The translations under genes and the position numbers were made by a program. The notes under the pieces are model-generated. The model saw only the letters and a program-made list of their open reading frames with translations, had not been told where the DNA came from and made no database searches. 64,000 nt of DNA from Streptomyces sp. NBC_00273. Lineage in GTDB: Bacteria > Actinomycetota > Actinomycetes > Streptomycetales > Streptomycetaceae. The stretch is taken from the NCBI RefSeq assembly GCF_036178145.1, contig NZ_CP108067.1:6089501-6153500 (forward strand). Direction: 5' to 3'. Positions within the stretch are counted from its first letter, which is position 1; every line of letters starts with the position of its first letter. Of the stretch, positions 16,696 through 25,200 are shown piece after piece.

Positions 16696-16767
16696 AAGCC
16701 GTGACCGGATTCGAACCGGCGTAACCCGCTTTGCAGGCGAGTCCCTCAACCACTCGGGCACACGGCT
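16696..16767 (-). tRNA. tRNA-Cys (anticodon GCA)
   Basis: Folds as a 72-base cloverleaf on the minus strand. Acceptor AGCCGTG/CACGGCT, D-arm CCC/GGG, anticodon stem CTCGC/GCGGG with loop CTGCAAA (anticodon GCA), variable loop TTAC, T-arm with TTCGAAT. The discriminator base is U, the identity base for cysteine tRNAs. CCA is not encoded, as is common in Streptomyces. Confidence 0.93.
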
Positions 16768-16947
16768 GTGTGGTGGTGACGTGCATGACGCTACGGGGGC
16801 CCGCGGGGCCGGGGAAGGGATCTGCGGACCGTGCAACGCGACTGCCACGCCGCGTTCACAGTCCGGCGGACCTAGGTCTCAGGGACGAGGGCGGGATCCG
16901 TCGAATTGACAGGGGCCATCCTCATCTACGCCCCTTACTCTGGTGCG

Positions 16948-18435
16948 ATGAGCGCCCTTGAACCCCGTGTGCCGCAGAGAACCGCACCGATCCCGCCCCC
17001 ACCTCGGGGCGGGATCCTCGGGCCCGCGTACCGGGCGCTCAGCATCGGGATCATCTCCGTCGTCTTCCTCATCGCCTTCGAGGCCACCGCCGTCGGCACG
17101 GCCATGCCCGTCGCCGCCCGCGAGCTGGAAGGGATCGGGCTCTACGCCTTCGCCTTCTCCGCCTACTTCACCACCAGCCTCTTCGGCATGGTCCTGGCCG
17201 GCCAGTGGGCCGACCGGCAGGGGCCGCTGCGGCCGCTGACCGTCGGGATCGCCGCCTTCGCCTCCGGGCTCGTGATCTCCGGGACCGCCGGGGTCATGTG
17301 GGTGTTCGTGCTCGGCCGGGCCGTGCAGGGCTTCGGGGGCGGGCTGGTCATCGTCGCCCTGTACGTCGTCGTCAGCCGGGCCTACGAAGAGCGGCTGCGG
17401 CCCGCGATCATGGCCGCCTTCGCCGCGAGCTGGGTGGTCCCCTCGATCGTCGGGCCGCTGGCCTCCGGGACGGTCACCGAGCACCTCGGGTGGCGGTGGG
17501 TCTTCCTCGGGATACCGGCGCTGGTCGTGGTCCCCCTGGTGGTGGCGCTGCCCGCGATACGGCGGACCGCGTCCGGGCCCGTGGACCCCGACGCCCCGCC
17601 CGTGGCCTTCGACCGGCGGCGGATCCGGTTGGCCCTCGCCATCTCGGTGGGGGCGGGGCTGCTCCAGTACGCCGCCCAGGACCTGCGGTGGCTGTCGCTG
17701 GCGCCGGGCATCGCCGGCGCGGCCCTGCTCGTGCCCGCCGTACTGGGGCTGCTGCCGCGCGGGACCTACCGGGCGCGGCGCGGGCTGCCGTCCGTGGTGC
17801 TGCTGCGCGGGGTCGCCGCCGGGTCGTTCATCGCCGCCGAAACCTTCGTACCGCTGATGCTGGTCACCCAGCGGGGGCTGAGCCCGACGATGGCCGGGTT
17901 CTCGCTCGCGCTGGGCGGGGTGACCTGGGCGGGCGGCTCGTGGGTGCAGTCACAGGGGCGGACGGCTCCCTACCGGCAGCCGCTGATGGTGACCGGGATG
18001 GTGCTGGTGGCGCTGGCCATCGCCGCGGCGCCCGCCGTGCTGATCGAGTCCGTGCCGGTGTGGACGCTGGCGCTGGCCTGGGCGGTCGGCTGCCTCGGCA
18101 TGGGCCTGGTGATCGGCTCCACGAGCGTGCTGCTGCTCCAGCTGTCGGCGCCGGAGGAAGCGGGCTCCAACTCCGCCTCGCTGCAGATTTCGGACGCGCT
18201 GGCGAACGTCGTGCTGCTGGCCGGCGGGGGCGCCGCGTTCGCCGCGCTGGGCGGTGGGGCCGTCGGTGCCTCGCACGCCCTGACGGAGGGCGCCTCGACC
18301 TCGCACCCGGCCGCGTTCGCCGCGGTGTTCCTGCCGATGGCCTGCGTGGCGCTGGTGGGGGCTTGGGTGGCGACCCGACTGGATCCCGCCAAGGTTCCCG
18401 CCAAAGTTCCCGTCGAGGTTCCCGTCGGGGAGTGA
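16948..18435 (+). CDS. MFS transporter, probable multidrug or metabolite efflux
   Basis: A 495-residue polytopic membrane protein with 12-14 predicted helices. The first helix follows a proline-rich N-terminus (SIGIISVVFLIAFEATAVGTA). The MFS loop 2-3 motif reads GQWADRQGPLRPL near residue 90, and helix 5 carries GxxxGP-like SWVVPSIVGPLASGTV, as in drug:H+ antiporters. Substrate unknown. ATG at 16948 was chosen over an upstream TTG (16906) that adds a non-typical leader. The C-terminal tail has KVPAKVPVEVPVGE repeats. Followed at 70 bases by the small RHH-Doc pair. Confidence 0.87.
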   Translation: MSALEPRVPQRTAPIPPPPRGGILGPAYRALSIGIISVVFLIAFEATAVGTAMPVAARELEGIGLYAFAFSAYFTTSLFGMVLAGQWADRQGPLRPLTVGIAAFASGLVISGTAGVMWVFVLGRAVQGFGGGLVIVALYVVVSRAYEERLRPAIMAAFAASWVVPSIVGPLASGTVTEHLGWRWVFLGIPALVVVPLVVALPAIRRTASGPVDPDAPPVAFDRRRIRLALAISVGAGLLQYAAQDLRWLSLAPGIAGAALLVPAVLGLLPRGTYRARRGLPSVVLLRGVAAGSFIAAETFVPLMLVTQRGLSPTMAGFSLALGGVTWAGGSWVQSQGRTAPYRQPLMVTGMVLVALAIAAAPAVLIESVPVWTLALAWAVGCLGMGLVIGSTSVLLLQLSAPEEAGSNSASLQISDALANVVLLAGGGAAFAALGGGAVGASHALTEGASTSHPAAFAAVFLPMACVALVGAWVATRLDPAKVPAKVPVEVPVGE

Positions 18436-18505
18436 CCGCCCGGGCCCGGCGGGCGCCGGGGAATCCGGGTGCGCCACGACCGGCTGCCGCACTACCGTTC
18501 CGCCC

Positions 18506-18706
18506 ATGAACGAGCTGATCATCAGACTCTCCGACGCCGAGCGCGCGGAGTGCGCCGACCTCGCCGACGCGACGGGCCGGTCGCCCGAGGAGCTCGTGCT
18601 GGACGCCGTACGGGCACTGCTGCGGGCCGAGCGCGACCGGGTCGGGTCCGAGGCGCTGCGCCTCGCGCAGCGGCACGCGCCCCTGCTGAAGCGGCTCGGC
18701 GAATGA
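18506..18706 (+). CDS. Small ribbon-helix-helix-like antitoxin
   Basis: A 66-residue protein beginning MNELIIRLSDAERAECADLA, with a short strand then two helices (residues about 1-45), typical of RHH DNA-binding antitoxins. The charged C-terminal helix would wrap the toxin. Its TGA overlaps the ATG of the Doc-like gene (ATGA at 18703), the usual antitoxin-first arrangement. It likely represses its own operon. Family assignment rests on size, composition and context. Confidence 0.75.
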   Translation: MNELIIRLSDAERAECADLADATGRSPEELVLDAVRALLRAERDRVGSEALRLAQRHAPLLKRLGE

Positions 18707-19116
18707 GCGCGCCCACGGCCCCGGTGCGCCACCTCACGCTCGCCGAGGTCCTCGACCTGGCACGGCACGCCTGCCTGGCCCAGGACCAGCCCGTCGAACT
18801 GCGCGCCCCCGGGCTCCTGCAGTCGGCGGTGCACCGGCCACGCGCCCGCATGTTCGGGACCCCCGCCTACGAGGACCCGTACGAGCAGGCCGCCGCGCTG
18901 CTCCACGGCATCGCGACCAACCACCCCCTGGTCGACGGGAACAAGCGCACCGCCTGGCTCGCCGCGGCGACCTTCCTCGCCGTGAACGGCGCCGATCCGG
19001 GCGACGTGGACCAGGAGGCCGCTTACGCGCTGGTCATCGACGTGGCCGCCGGGCACGAGAGCGACGTCGCGCGGATCGCGGCCCGGCTGCGGGCACTGCT
19101 CGCCCCGCCGATGTGA
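18703..19116 (+). CDS. Doc/Fic-family toxin
   Basis: A 137-residue 'death on curing' type protein. The Fic core motif is HPLVDGNKRTAW, with His74, Asp78, Gly79, Asn80, Lys81 and Arg82 all present, so it should be active. Phage P1 Doc phosphorylates EF-Tu; a Fic AMP-transferase would prefer a different last part of the motif, and this one (GNKR) matches Doc. The N-terminal HLTLAEVLDLARHA is typical. Overlaps the antitoxin by 4 bases. The pair is chromosomal and flanked by core genes. Confidence 0.85.
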   Translation: MSAPTAPVRHLTLAEVLDLARHACLAQDQPVELRAPGLLQSAVHRPRARMFGTPAYEDPYEQAAALLHGIATNHPLVDGNKRTAWLAAATFLAVNGADPGDVDQEAAYALVIDVAAGHESDVARIAARLRALLAPPM

Positions 19117-19252
19117 CGCTCGCCGCACCCGCCGAGGTCACGGGCCTGTCCCTCCGCGAGGGGCGGGCCCGGGCCGGTAGGGTGGCCCGGTTGTCCTACG
19201 TACGACTGCCTGCCACCCGTACCAGATACGCCGAGAGCACGAACCGGAGACC

Positions 19253-21037
19253 GTGACTACTACCGCCTCCCACCATCTCTCACCCGCCTTCCCCGGCCGT
19301 GCCCCTTGGGGTACCGCCAACAAGCTGCGCGCCTGGCAGCAGGGGGCGCTCGACCGCTACATCCAGAACCAGCCGCGGGACTTCCTCGCGGTCGCCACGC
19401 CCGGCGCCGGCAAGACCACCTTCGCGCTCACCCTCGCCTCCTGGCTGCTGCACCACCACGTCGTCCAGCAGGTGACCGTCGTCGCGCCGACCGAGCACCT
19501 GAAGAAGCAGTGGGCGGAGGCGGCGGCCCGGATAGGCATCCGGCTCGACCCCGAGTACTCCGCCGGACCGCTCAGCAAGGACTACCACGGCGTCGCCGTC
19601 ACCTATGCCGGTGTCGGCGTACGGCCGATGCTGCACCGCAACCGCTGTGAGCAGCGCAAGACCCTCGTCATCCTCGACGAGATCCACCACGCCGGTGACT
19701 CGAAGTCCTGGGGCGAGGCCTGCCTGGAGGCCTTCGACCCGGCGACCCGGCGCCTGGCCCTGACCGGAACGCCCTTCCGGTCCGACACGAACCCGATCCC
19801 CTTCGTCACGTACGAGGAGGGGAACGACGGGATCCGACGGTCCTCCGCCGACTACACCTACGGCTACGGGAACGCGCTCGGCGACGGCGTCGTCCGGCCG
19901 GTCATCTTCCTCTCCTACAGCGGCAACATGCGCTGGCGGACCAAGGCCGGCGACGAGATCGCCGCCCGGCTCGGCGAGCCGATGACCAAGGACGCCATCT
20001 CCCAGGCCTGGCGCACGGCGCTGGACCCGCGCGGCGACTGGATGCCGAACGTGCTGCGCGCCGCCGACCAGCGGCTGACGGAGGTCAGGAAGGGCATCCC
20101 GGACGCCGGCGGCCTCGTCATCGCCTCCGACCAGGACTCGGCGCGCGCCTACGCCAAGCTGCTCCGCGAGATCACCGGCAGCAAGGCGACCGTGGTGCTC
20201 TCCGACGACACGGGCGCGTCGAAGCGGATCGACGAGTTCAGTGAGGACGGCAGCCGCTGGATGGTCGCGGTCCGGATGGTGTCCGAGGGCGTCGACGTAC
20301 CGCGCCTCGCGGTGGGCGTCTACGCCACCACCATCTCGACGCCGCTGTTCTTCGCGCAGGCCGTCGGCCGGTTCGTGCGTTCGCGCAGGCGCGGCGAGAC
20401 CGCGTCGGTGTTCCTGCCGACCATTCCCTACCTCCTCGGCTTCGCCAACGAGATGGAGGTCGAGCGCGACCACGTCCTCGACAAGCCGAAGAAGCAGGGC
20501 GAGGAGGATCCGTACGCCGAGTCCGAGAAGGAGATGGACGAGGCGAACAAGCAGGAGGACGAGGACACCGGCGAGGACGAGCAGATGTCCTTCGAGGCGC
20601 TGGAGTCCGACGCGGTCTTCGACCGGGTCCTCTACGACGGCGCCGAATTCGGCATGCAGGCGCACCCCGGCAGCGAGGAGGAGCAGGACTACCTCGGCAT
20701 CCCCGGGCTGCTGGAGCCGGACCAGGTGCAGATGCTGTTGCAGAAGCGGCAGTCGCGGCAGATCGCGCACAGCCGCCGCAAGCCGGACGCGGACGCGGAC
20801 CTGCTGGAGCTGCCGGCGGACCGGCGGCCCGTGGTCTCGCACAAGGAGCTGCTGGAGCTGCGCAAGTCGCTGAACACGATGGTGGGCGCCTACGTCCACC
20901 AGAGCGGGAAGCCGCACGGGGTGATCCACACGGAGCTGCGCCGGGTGTGCGGCGGTCCGCCGAGCGCCGAGGCGACCGCGGGGCAGCTGCGCGAGCGGAT
21001 CAAGAAGGTGCAGGAGTGGGCCACCCGCATGCGGTGA
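19253..21037 (+). CDS. DEAD/DEAH-box (SF2) helicase
   Basis: A 594-residue ATP-dependent nucleic-acid helicase. Walker A is ATPGAGKTT (Lys54), motif II is DEIH at residues 142-145 (ILDEIHHAGDSKSW), motif III-like LTGTPFRSD follows, and motif VI-like FAQAVGRFVRSRRRGE lies near residue 375. The layout resembles type III restriction-like/UvrB-like SF2 proteins, without an added nuclease domain. A Glu/Asp-rich insert (about 425-450) and a Lys/Arg-rich C-terminal region follow. GTG at 19253 was chosen after GGAGACC. It appears monocistronic, ending at a strong terminator. The specific cellular task is unknown. Confidence 0.88.
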   Translation: MTTTASHHLSPAFPGRAPWGTANKLRAWQQGALDRYIQNQPRDFLAVATPGAGKTTFALTLASWLLHHHVVQQVTVVAPTEHLKKQWAEAAARIGIRLDPEYSAGPLSKDYHGVAVTYAGVGVRPMLHRNRCEQRKTLVILDEIHHAGDSKSWGEACLEAFDPATRRLALTGTPFRSDTNPIPFVTYEEGNDGIRRSSADYTYGYGNALGDGVVRPVIFLSYSGNMRWRTKAGDEIAARLGEPMTKDAISQAWRTALDPRGDWMPNVLRAADQRLTEVRKGIPDAGGLVIASDQDSARAYAKLLREITGSKATVVLSDDTGASKRIDEFSEDGSRWMVAVRMVSEGVDVPRLAVGVYATTISTPLFFAQAVGRFVRSRRRGETASVFLPTIPYLLGFANEMEVERDHVLDKPKKQGEEDPYAESEKEMDEANKQEDEDTGEDEQMSFEALESDAVFDRVLYDGAEFGMQAHPGSEEEQDYLGIPGLLEPDQVQMLLQKRQSRQIAHSRRKPDADADLLELPADRRPVVSHKELLELRKSLNTMVGAYVHQSGKPHGVIHTELRRVCGGPPSAEATAGQLRERIKKVQEWATRMR

Positions 21038-21053
21038 GCTCCTACGAAGCGGG

Positions 21054-21091
21054 GGACGGGGTCCGTGCGGAGGTTCGCACGGACCCCGTCC
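21054..21091 (+). terminator. Terminator after the helicase gene
   Basis: Perfect 16-bp stem (GGACGGGGTCCGTGCG at 21054-21069 pairing with 21076-21091), 6-base loop, 17 bases past the stop codon. Confidence 0.8.
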
Positions 21092-21456
21092 GCGCGTGGG
21101 CGCATCCCCCCCCCGGAGCCGGGTCGGAGCCGGGCCGGAGCCGAGCACAGTCGTTTGAACATGCTCGGAGCAATGGGCGGGTAAAGGCGTCCTGTGGCAA
21201 TCGAGGTCACGAATTGACACCGACGCCGATCAGGAAACGGCACAAACAGGTAGCGCGCGCCCGGATTCTGGACGAGCCCTTCCGCTGAGCGGACCTGCTC
21301 GCTAATGTCCCCGCATCAAACGCACCGTGGCAGCGCCGCCGCGGGAGCGCAGCCGGTGCAATGGCCGCTACCGGCGGCCTCTCCGTGCGTCGCCGCGGGA
21401 CCGGCGACGTGCCACCCCGAGAGTCACCGCCGCTCACCGAAAGAGGGAGAGGCGTC
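21092..21456. other. Upstream region of the IclR-type gene
   Basis: 365 bases without a supported gene, less GC-rich around 21180-21260. A consensus -35 hexamer TTGACA is present at 21214-21219, but no good -10 at the right distance. It presumably carries the promoter of the IclR-type regulator. Confidence 0.4.
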
Positions 21457-22098
21457 GTGACCGCGGAAACCTCCCAGACTCTCGACAGAGGGCTCAGAGT
21501 CCTCAAACTGCTCGCCGACACCGACCACGGTCTGACCGTCACCGAGCTCTCCAACCGCCTCGGTGTGAACCGCACCGTGGTCTACCGGCTCCTCGCCACC
21601 CTCGAACAGCACGCCCTGGTCCGCCGCGACCTCGGCGGCCGGGCCCGGGTCGGCCTCGGAGTGCTGCGGCTGGGCCGACAGGTCCACCCGCTCGTACGCG
21701 AGGCGGCCCTGCCCGCGCTGCGGTCCCTCGCCGAGGACATAGGTGCCACCGCGCACCTGACCCTCGTCGACGGCACCGAGGCGCTCGCCGTCGCCGTCGT
21801 GGAGCCGACCTGGACGGACTACCACGTTGCCTACCGGGCCGGCTTCCGCCACCCGCTGGACCGCGGGGCAGCCGGGCGGGCCATCCTGGCCGCCCGTCAG
21901 GGCTCCCTGATCGAGCCGGGGTACACGCTGACCCACGGAGAGCTGGAAGCGGGCGCCAGTGGCGCCGCCGCGCCGCTCGTGGGCATCACCGGGCTGGAAG
22001 GCAGCGTCGGCGTCGTCATGCTGGCGGACGCGGTGCCGGAGCGGGTCGGGCCGCGGGTGGTCGACGCGGCGCGGGAAGTGGCCGACGCCCTTCGCTAG
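21457..22098 (+). CDS. hpdR: IclR-family transcriptional regulator (HpdR-like)
   Basis: A 213-residue regulator: N-terminal winged helix (TLDRGLRVLKLLADTDHGLT, then VTELSNRLGVNRTVVYRLL, about residues 8-60) and an IclR effector-binding domain that is shorter than the usual 250-residue total. GTG at 21457 follows AAGAGGGAGAGG. In S. coelicolor, from memory, an IclR-type protein HpdR a few genes from hppD represses tyrosine degradation; position and family match here, and hppD is 4.4 kb away. The symbol is an orthology inference from context, not a proof. Other IclR roles remain possible. Confidence 0.75.
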   Translation: MTAETSQTLDRGLRVLKLLADTDHGLTVTELSNRLGVNRTVVYRLLATLEQHALVRRDLGGRARVGLGVLRLGRQVHPLVREAALPALRSLAEDIGATAHLTLVDGTEALAVAVVEPTWTDYHVAYRAGFRHPLDRGAAGRAILAARQGSLIEPGYTLTHGELEAGASGAAAPLVGITGLEGSVGVVMLADAVPERVGPRVVDAAREVADALR

Positions 22099-22140
22099 GC
22101 CGCGGGCTCGGCGGATCCGTGCCGGGTGCGGCGCTGTGGC

Positions 22141-22217
22141 CGGGGGCGCTGCCCCCGGACCCCCGCGCCTCAAACGCCGGCGGGGCTGAAAGAGCGCCTC
22201 AAACGCCGGCGGGGCTG
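22141..22217. repeat. Intergenic Streptomyces palindromic repeat with tandem 24-mer
   Basis: A hairpin CGGGGGC-GCT-GCCCCCG (22141-22157) is followed by two copies, 29 bases apart, of a 24-mer beginning GCGCCTCAAACGCCGG (22165-22188 and 22194-22217). The same 24-mer recurs near 45337 and 61978 with one mismatch each. It lies just past the IclR stop. Confidence 0.85.
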
Positions 22218-22274
22218 GATCGGTCGGCGGGGTGGCCCGGCAGGGCCGGTGGGGTGGACGGATAGATTGGGCGG

Positions 22275-23072
22275 GTGCTCTCACGCCTCACACGTCTGCC
22301 GCGTCCCGCCGCCCTGGCCGTCTGCGCCGTGCCCGTGCTCGGGCTGTTCGCCGCCGCGGCCTTCGCGCCGCTGCCCTTCGTGGTCGCCATTCCCGGGCTC
22401 ACGGCCGACGTCCTCGGCTCCGACCAGGGCAAACCGGTCATCACCGTGACCGGCGCCCCGGTCCGGGACACCAAGGGCGAGCTGCGGATGACCACCATCC
22501 GGGCCACCGGTCCGTCCTCGACCATGAAGCTGCACGAGCTCATCGGCCACTGGTTCAAGACCGATCAGGCGGTCATGCCCCGGGAGGCCGTCTACTCCTC
22601 GGGCGGAAGCGACGAGGAGATCGAGAAGCACAACCTGGAGGAGATGACCAAGTCGCAGTCGGCCGCCACCGACGCGGCCCTCGGCTTCCTCCACAAGGAC
22701 CCCAAGGACGTGAAGGTCGACCTCAACCTCGCCGACGTCGGCGGCCCGAGCGCCGGGCTCCTCTTCTCCCTCGGCATCGTCGACAAGCTCGACGGCGACG
22801 GCAGCGGAGGCGATCTCACCGGCGGTCGCAGCATCGCCGGTACGGGCACCATCACCGCCGACGGCACGGTCGGCGCGGTCGGCGGGGTGGCCCTGAAGAC
22901 CCAGGCCGCGCGGCGCGACGGGGCGAGCGTGTTCCTCGTACCGAAGGCCGAGTGCGCGGACGCCCTGTCGGAACTCCCCGAGGGGCTGAGGTTGGTCCCC
23001 GTCACCTCGCTGACGGATGCGGTGAACTCTCTTCGCGCGCTGAACCGGGGAGAGCCGGCTCCGTCCTGCTGA
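22275..23072 (+). CDS. Membrane-anchored Lon-like (S16) protease
   Basis: A 265-residue protein with one N-terminal membrane helix (AALAVCAVPVLGLFAAAAF, about 12-30) and a C-terminal Lon proteolytic domain. The Ser159/Lys208 dyad lies in DVGGPSAGLLFS and GVALKTQAARRDGA. A PDZ-like region of the related YlbL/SdrC-type proteins is reduced to about residues 40-100. Active site should face outside. The GTG start at 22275 is 177 bases past the IclR stop. Its last 71 bases overlap the 3' end of the convergent MFS gene. Substrate unknown. Confidence 0.83.
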   Translation: MLSRLTRLPRPAALAVCAVPVLGLFAAAAFAPLPFVVAIPGLTADVLGSDQGKPVITVTGAPVRDTKGELRMTTIRATGPSSTMKLHELIGHWFKTDQAVMPREAVYSSGGSDEEIEKHNLEEMTKSQSAATDAALGFLHKDPKDVKVDLNLADVGGPSAGLLFSLGIVDKLDGDGSGGDLTGGRSIAGTGTITADGTVGAVGGVALKTQAARRDGASVFLVPKAECADALSELPEGLRLVPVTSLTDAVNSLRALNRGEPAPSC

Positions 23073-24342
23073 CCGCCGGCGCCGGGTCCAGTCCGCGCCA
23101 GGCCGGGAAGACCATCGGGGCGAGCGTCGTCAGCAGGTACGTGCCGCCGAACAGCAGCAGCGCGGTGGTGACCCCGAACCCGTCGACCAGCAGGCCGGCG
23201 GCGAGTCCGCCCAGCGGCATGGTCAACTCGCAGCCCGCCGTGGCCACGCCCGAGACGCGGCTGCGCAGCGCCTCCGGCACCTGCTCGTACATCACCGTGG
23301 TCAGGATCGGATTGAGCATGCCCGCGCCCAGGCCGGCCAGGGCCATCGTCACCGCGAGCGGCAGGGTCGTGTCGGTGAGGGCGGCCACCACGTACCGGGT
23401 CGCCCCGGAGAGCAGGAAGGCCGCCGTGAACACCGCGCGGCGCGGGAAGCGCTCGCCCCACATCCCGTAGAGCAGGGCGCCCAGCAGGGCGGAGCCTCCG
23501 AAGAGGGAGATCATCAAGCCGATCGCGGCCGGGCCGCCGAGGTCCTCCCGGCCGTGCACCGGCAGCAGGACCGAGGACCAGCCCTGGTCCAGTCCGTTGG
23601 TCATCATGACCATCACCGTGACGCCCAGCAGCAGCCGGGTACGGGTCATGAAGGCCCAGCCCTCGGCGAGTTCGGCGCGGTAGGCCGTGAAGGACACCTT
23701 CCCGGTCGTGCGCAGCGGTTCGGCGGCCGGCACCCCGCGCAGGAAGACGGCGACCAGCAGCGCCGACGCCCCGAAGGTCGCCGCGTCCAGCAGCAGGACG
23801 GTCTCGGCGCCGCACACCGCGATGAGCAGGCCGGCCACCGCGGCCCCGATCATCCGGGCGCCGCGCGAGACCGCGTCGTAGAGGCCGGCGGCCCGGGCGA
23901 TGGTGGTGCCGGCGTGCTCGGCGAGATTGGGCAGCAGGACGGCGCGGGCGGTCAGGCCCGGGGTGTGCACCAGGCCGCCGACGGCCATCAGTGCGCACAG
24001 CATCCAGAACTCCAGCACGCCCGTGTGGTGCAGCAGTGGGATCGCGCCGACCGACAGGCCGCTGATCAGGTCGGAGGCGACGGAGACCCGGCGGCGGCCG
24101 ATCCGGTCGATGACCGGTCCGCCGACGAGGGCGGCCACGATGACGGGCAGGGTGGCGCAGAAGGCGACGACCCCGGCCCGGCCGGCGCTGTCCGTGGTCT
24201 GGAGCACGAAGATCGGGACGCCGATGAGGGTGAGTGAACTGCCGGCTATGGAAATGGTGTTGGCGGCCAGTACGCCGACCAGGGGGCGCCGGTCCGTACG
24301 GCGCTCCGCGCGGGTCGGCTCGTCGGGATGTAAGGCGTGCAC
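23002..24342 (-). CDS. MFS transporter, probable drug efflux
   Basis: A 446-residue, about 12-helix major facilitator. The N-terminal segment is NTISIAGSSLTLIGVPIFVL, loop 2-3 is GGPVIDRIGRRRVSVASDL near residue 75, and helix-rich sequence follows, ending in a charged Ser/Pro tail. The C-terminal coding part overlaps the Lon-like gene by 71 bases on the opposite strand. GTG start at 24342. The ArsR-type regulator upstream on the same strand probably controls it; the two are separated by a miniature inverted-repeat element at 24424-24591. Confidence 0.87.
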   Translation of the reverse strand: MHALHPDEPTRAERRTDRRPLVGVLAANTISIAGSSLTLIGVPIFVLQTTDSAGRAGVVAFCATLPVIVAALVGGPVIDRIGRRRVSVASDLISGLSVGAIPLLHHTGVLEFWMLCALMAVGGLVHTPGLTARAVLLPNLAEHAGTTIARAAGLYDAVSRGARMIGAAVAGLLIAVCGAETVLLLDAATFGASALLVAVFLRGVPAAEPLRTTGKVSFTAYRAELAEGWAFMTRTRLLLGVTVMVMMTNGLDQGWSSVLLPVHGREDLGGPAAIGLMISLFGGSALLGALLYGMWGERFPRRAVFTAAFLLSGATRYVVAALTDTTLPLAVTMALAGLGAGMLNPILTTVMYEQVPEALRSRVSGVATAGCELTMPLGGLAAGLLVDGFGVTTALLLFGGTYLLTTLAPMVFPAWRGLDPAPAVSRTEPALPGSAREESSPHPSAR

Positions 24343-24423
24343 GGTGGACTCCTCGCATGGTGTGTTCGGTGGTGTGCGGCTCTGCCCTGCCCGGGCGCCC
24401 CGGCGGGGGCGGGCCCGTCCGCG

Positions 24424-24591
24424 CTAGGCCCTGTCGTCAAAGTCCCGTCGGGCCCGCGACGCCCGGCACCGCACCTGGCCGCGTTGTCGGGGCACCCGAG
24501 TACGTCCAGTACACGGGCGCCCCTCCGCCTTGCCATGCACGGCACCGGACGCCGCGGGCTCGGCCGACGCCACTTTGACGACAGGACCTAG
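24424..24591. mobile_element. MITE-like element with 16-bp terminal inverted repeats and CTAG flanks
   Basis: Left end CTAGGCCCTGTCGTCAAAGT (24424-24443) matches the reverse complement of the right end (24572-24591) at 19 of 20 positions. CTAG at both outer edges looks like a target duplication (or TA within it), as seen for IS5/IS427-type transposons. The 128-base interior is GC-rich and has no open reading frame, so it is a non-autonomous element of about 160 bp. The right CTAG contains the stop codon (TAG) of the neighbouring ArsR gene. Confidence 0.78.
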
Positions 24592-25187
24592 TCCGACGTC
24601 CCGCGCGGGAAGGCGTGCGTGTGGAAGCGGACCGCCTTCGTCTTCTCGGAGGCCGGCAGGTCGCGATAGCTGTTGATCAGGTCGTGCATCTTGTGGATCA
24701 GCTCGTGGCTCTGCGCGGGGGTCAGGTGCAGGGTGAAGTCGCTCATGTCCGCGCCGCGCCGCCACTCCGTGGGCCAGTCGTGGGCGTTGCCGAGCCAGGT
24801 GCTCAGCTCCTGCGTGTGGATCGTCGCGATCTCGTGCAGGAAGAGGTCCGCCGCACCGCGCACGGCCGGGTCCTCGTCGAGCGTCAGCGTCTCGTCGAAC
24901 GCCGTGCCGTCGTACACGGCCCGCCACCAGCGTTCGCGGCCCTTGCCGTGCTCGGGCGCGTCCTCGACGAACCCGTGGGCCGCGAGCTGGCGCAGGTGGT
25001 AGCTGGTGGCGCCGCTCGACTCCCCGAGCCGGTCCGCCAGTTGGGAGGCGGTCGCGGGGCCGTCGTGGCGCAGCGCGCCCAGCAGGCGGATGCGCAGCGG
25101 GTGGGCGAGGCCGCGCAGTGAACGGGCGTCGAGCGTGCGGACGTTGGGCTCTACGGGGCCTACGGGTTCTACCGGCTTCTCGGGCAT
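24588..25187 (-). CDS. ArsR-family winged-helix regulator
   Basis: A 199-residue transcriptional regulator with a winged helix at about residues 20-90 (LRGLAHPLRIRLLGAL, then ASQLADRLGESSGATSYHL). The C-terminal helical domain resembles other Streptomyces 'helix-turn-helix domain, ArsR' proteins that repress an adjacent MFS exporter. ATG at 25187 was preferred over a TTG at 25208. A strong inverted repeat covers 25201-25238, just upstream, and is the probable autoregulatory operator. The stop codon lies in the CTAG edge of the miniature element. No cysteine metal-binding motif is seen, so ligand-type induction is more likely than metal sensing. Confidence 0.86.
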   Translation of the reverse strand: MPEKPVEPVGPVEPNVRTLDARSLRGLAHPLRIRLLGALRHDGPATASQLADRLGESSGATSYHLRQLAAHGFVEDAPEHGKGRERWWRAVYDGTAFDETLTLDEDPAVRGAADLFLHEIATIHTQELSTWLGNAHDWPTEWRRGADMSDFTLHLTPAQSHELIHKMHDLINSYRDLPASEKTKAVRFHTHAFPRGTSD

Positions 25188-25200
25188 GGCTCGACGATAG

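Noticed and set aside
16690..16770. Possible tRNA-Ser or tRNA-Leu reading of the tRNA
   Set aside because: The fold has a 4-base variable loop, anticodon GCA and U at the discriminator position, which fit tRNA-Cys.
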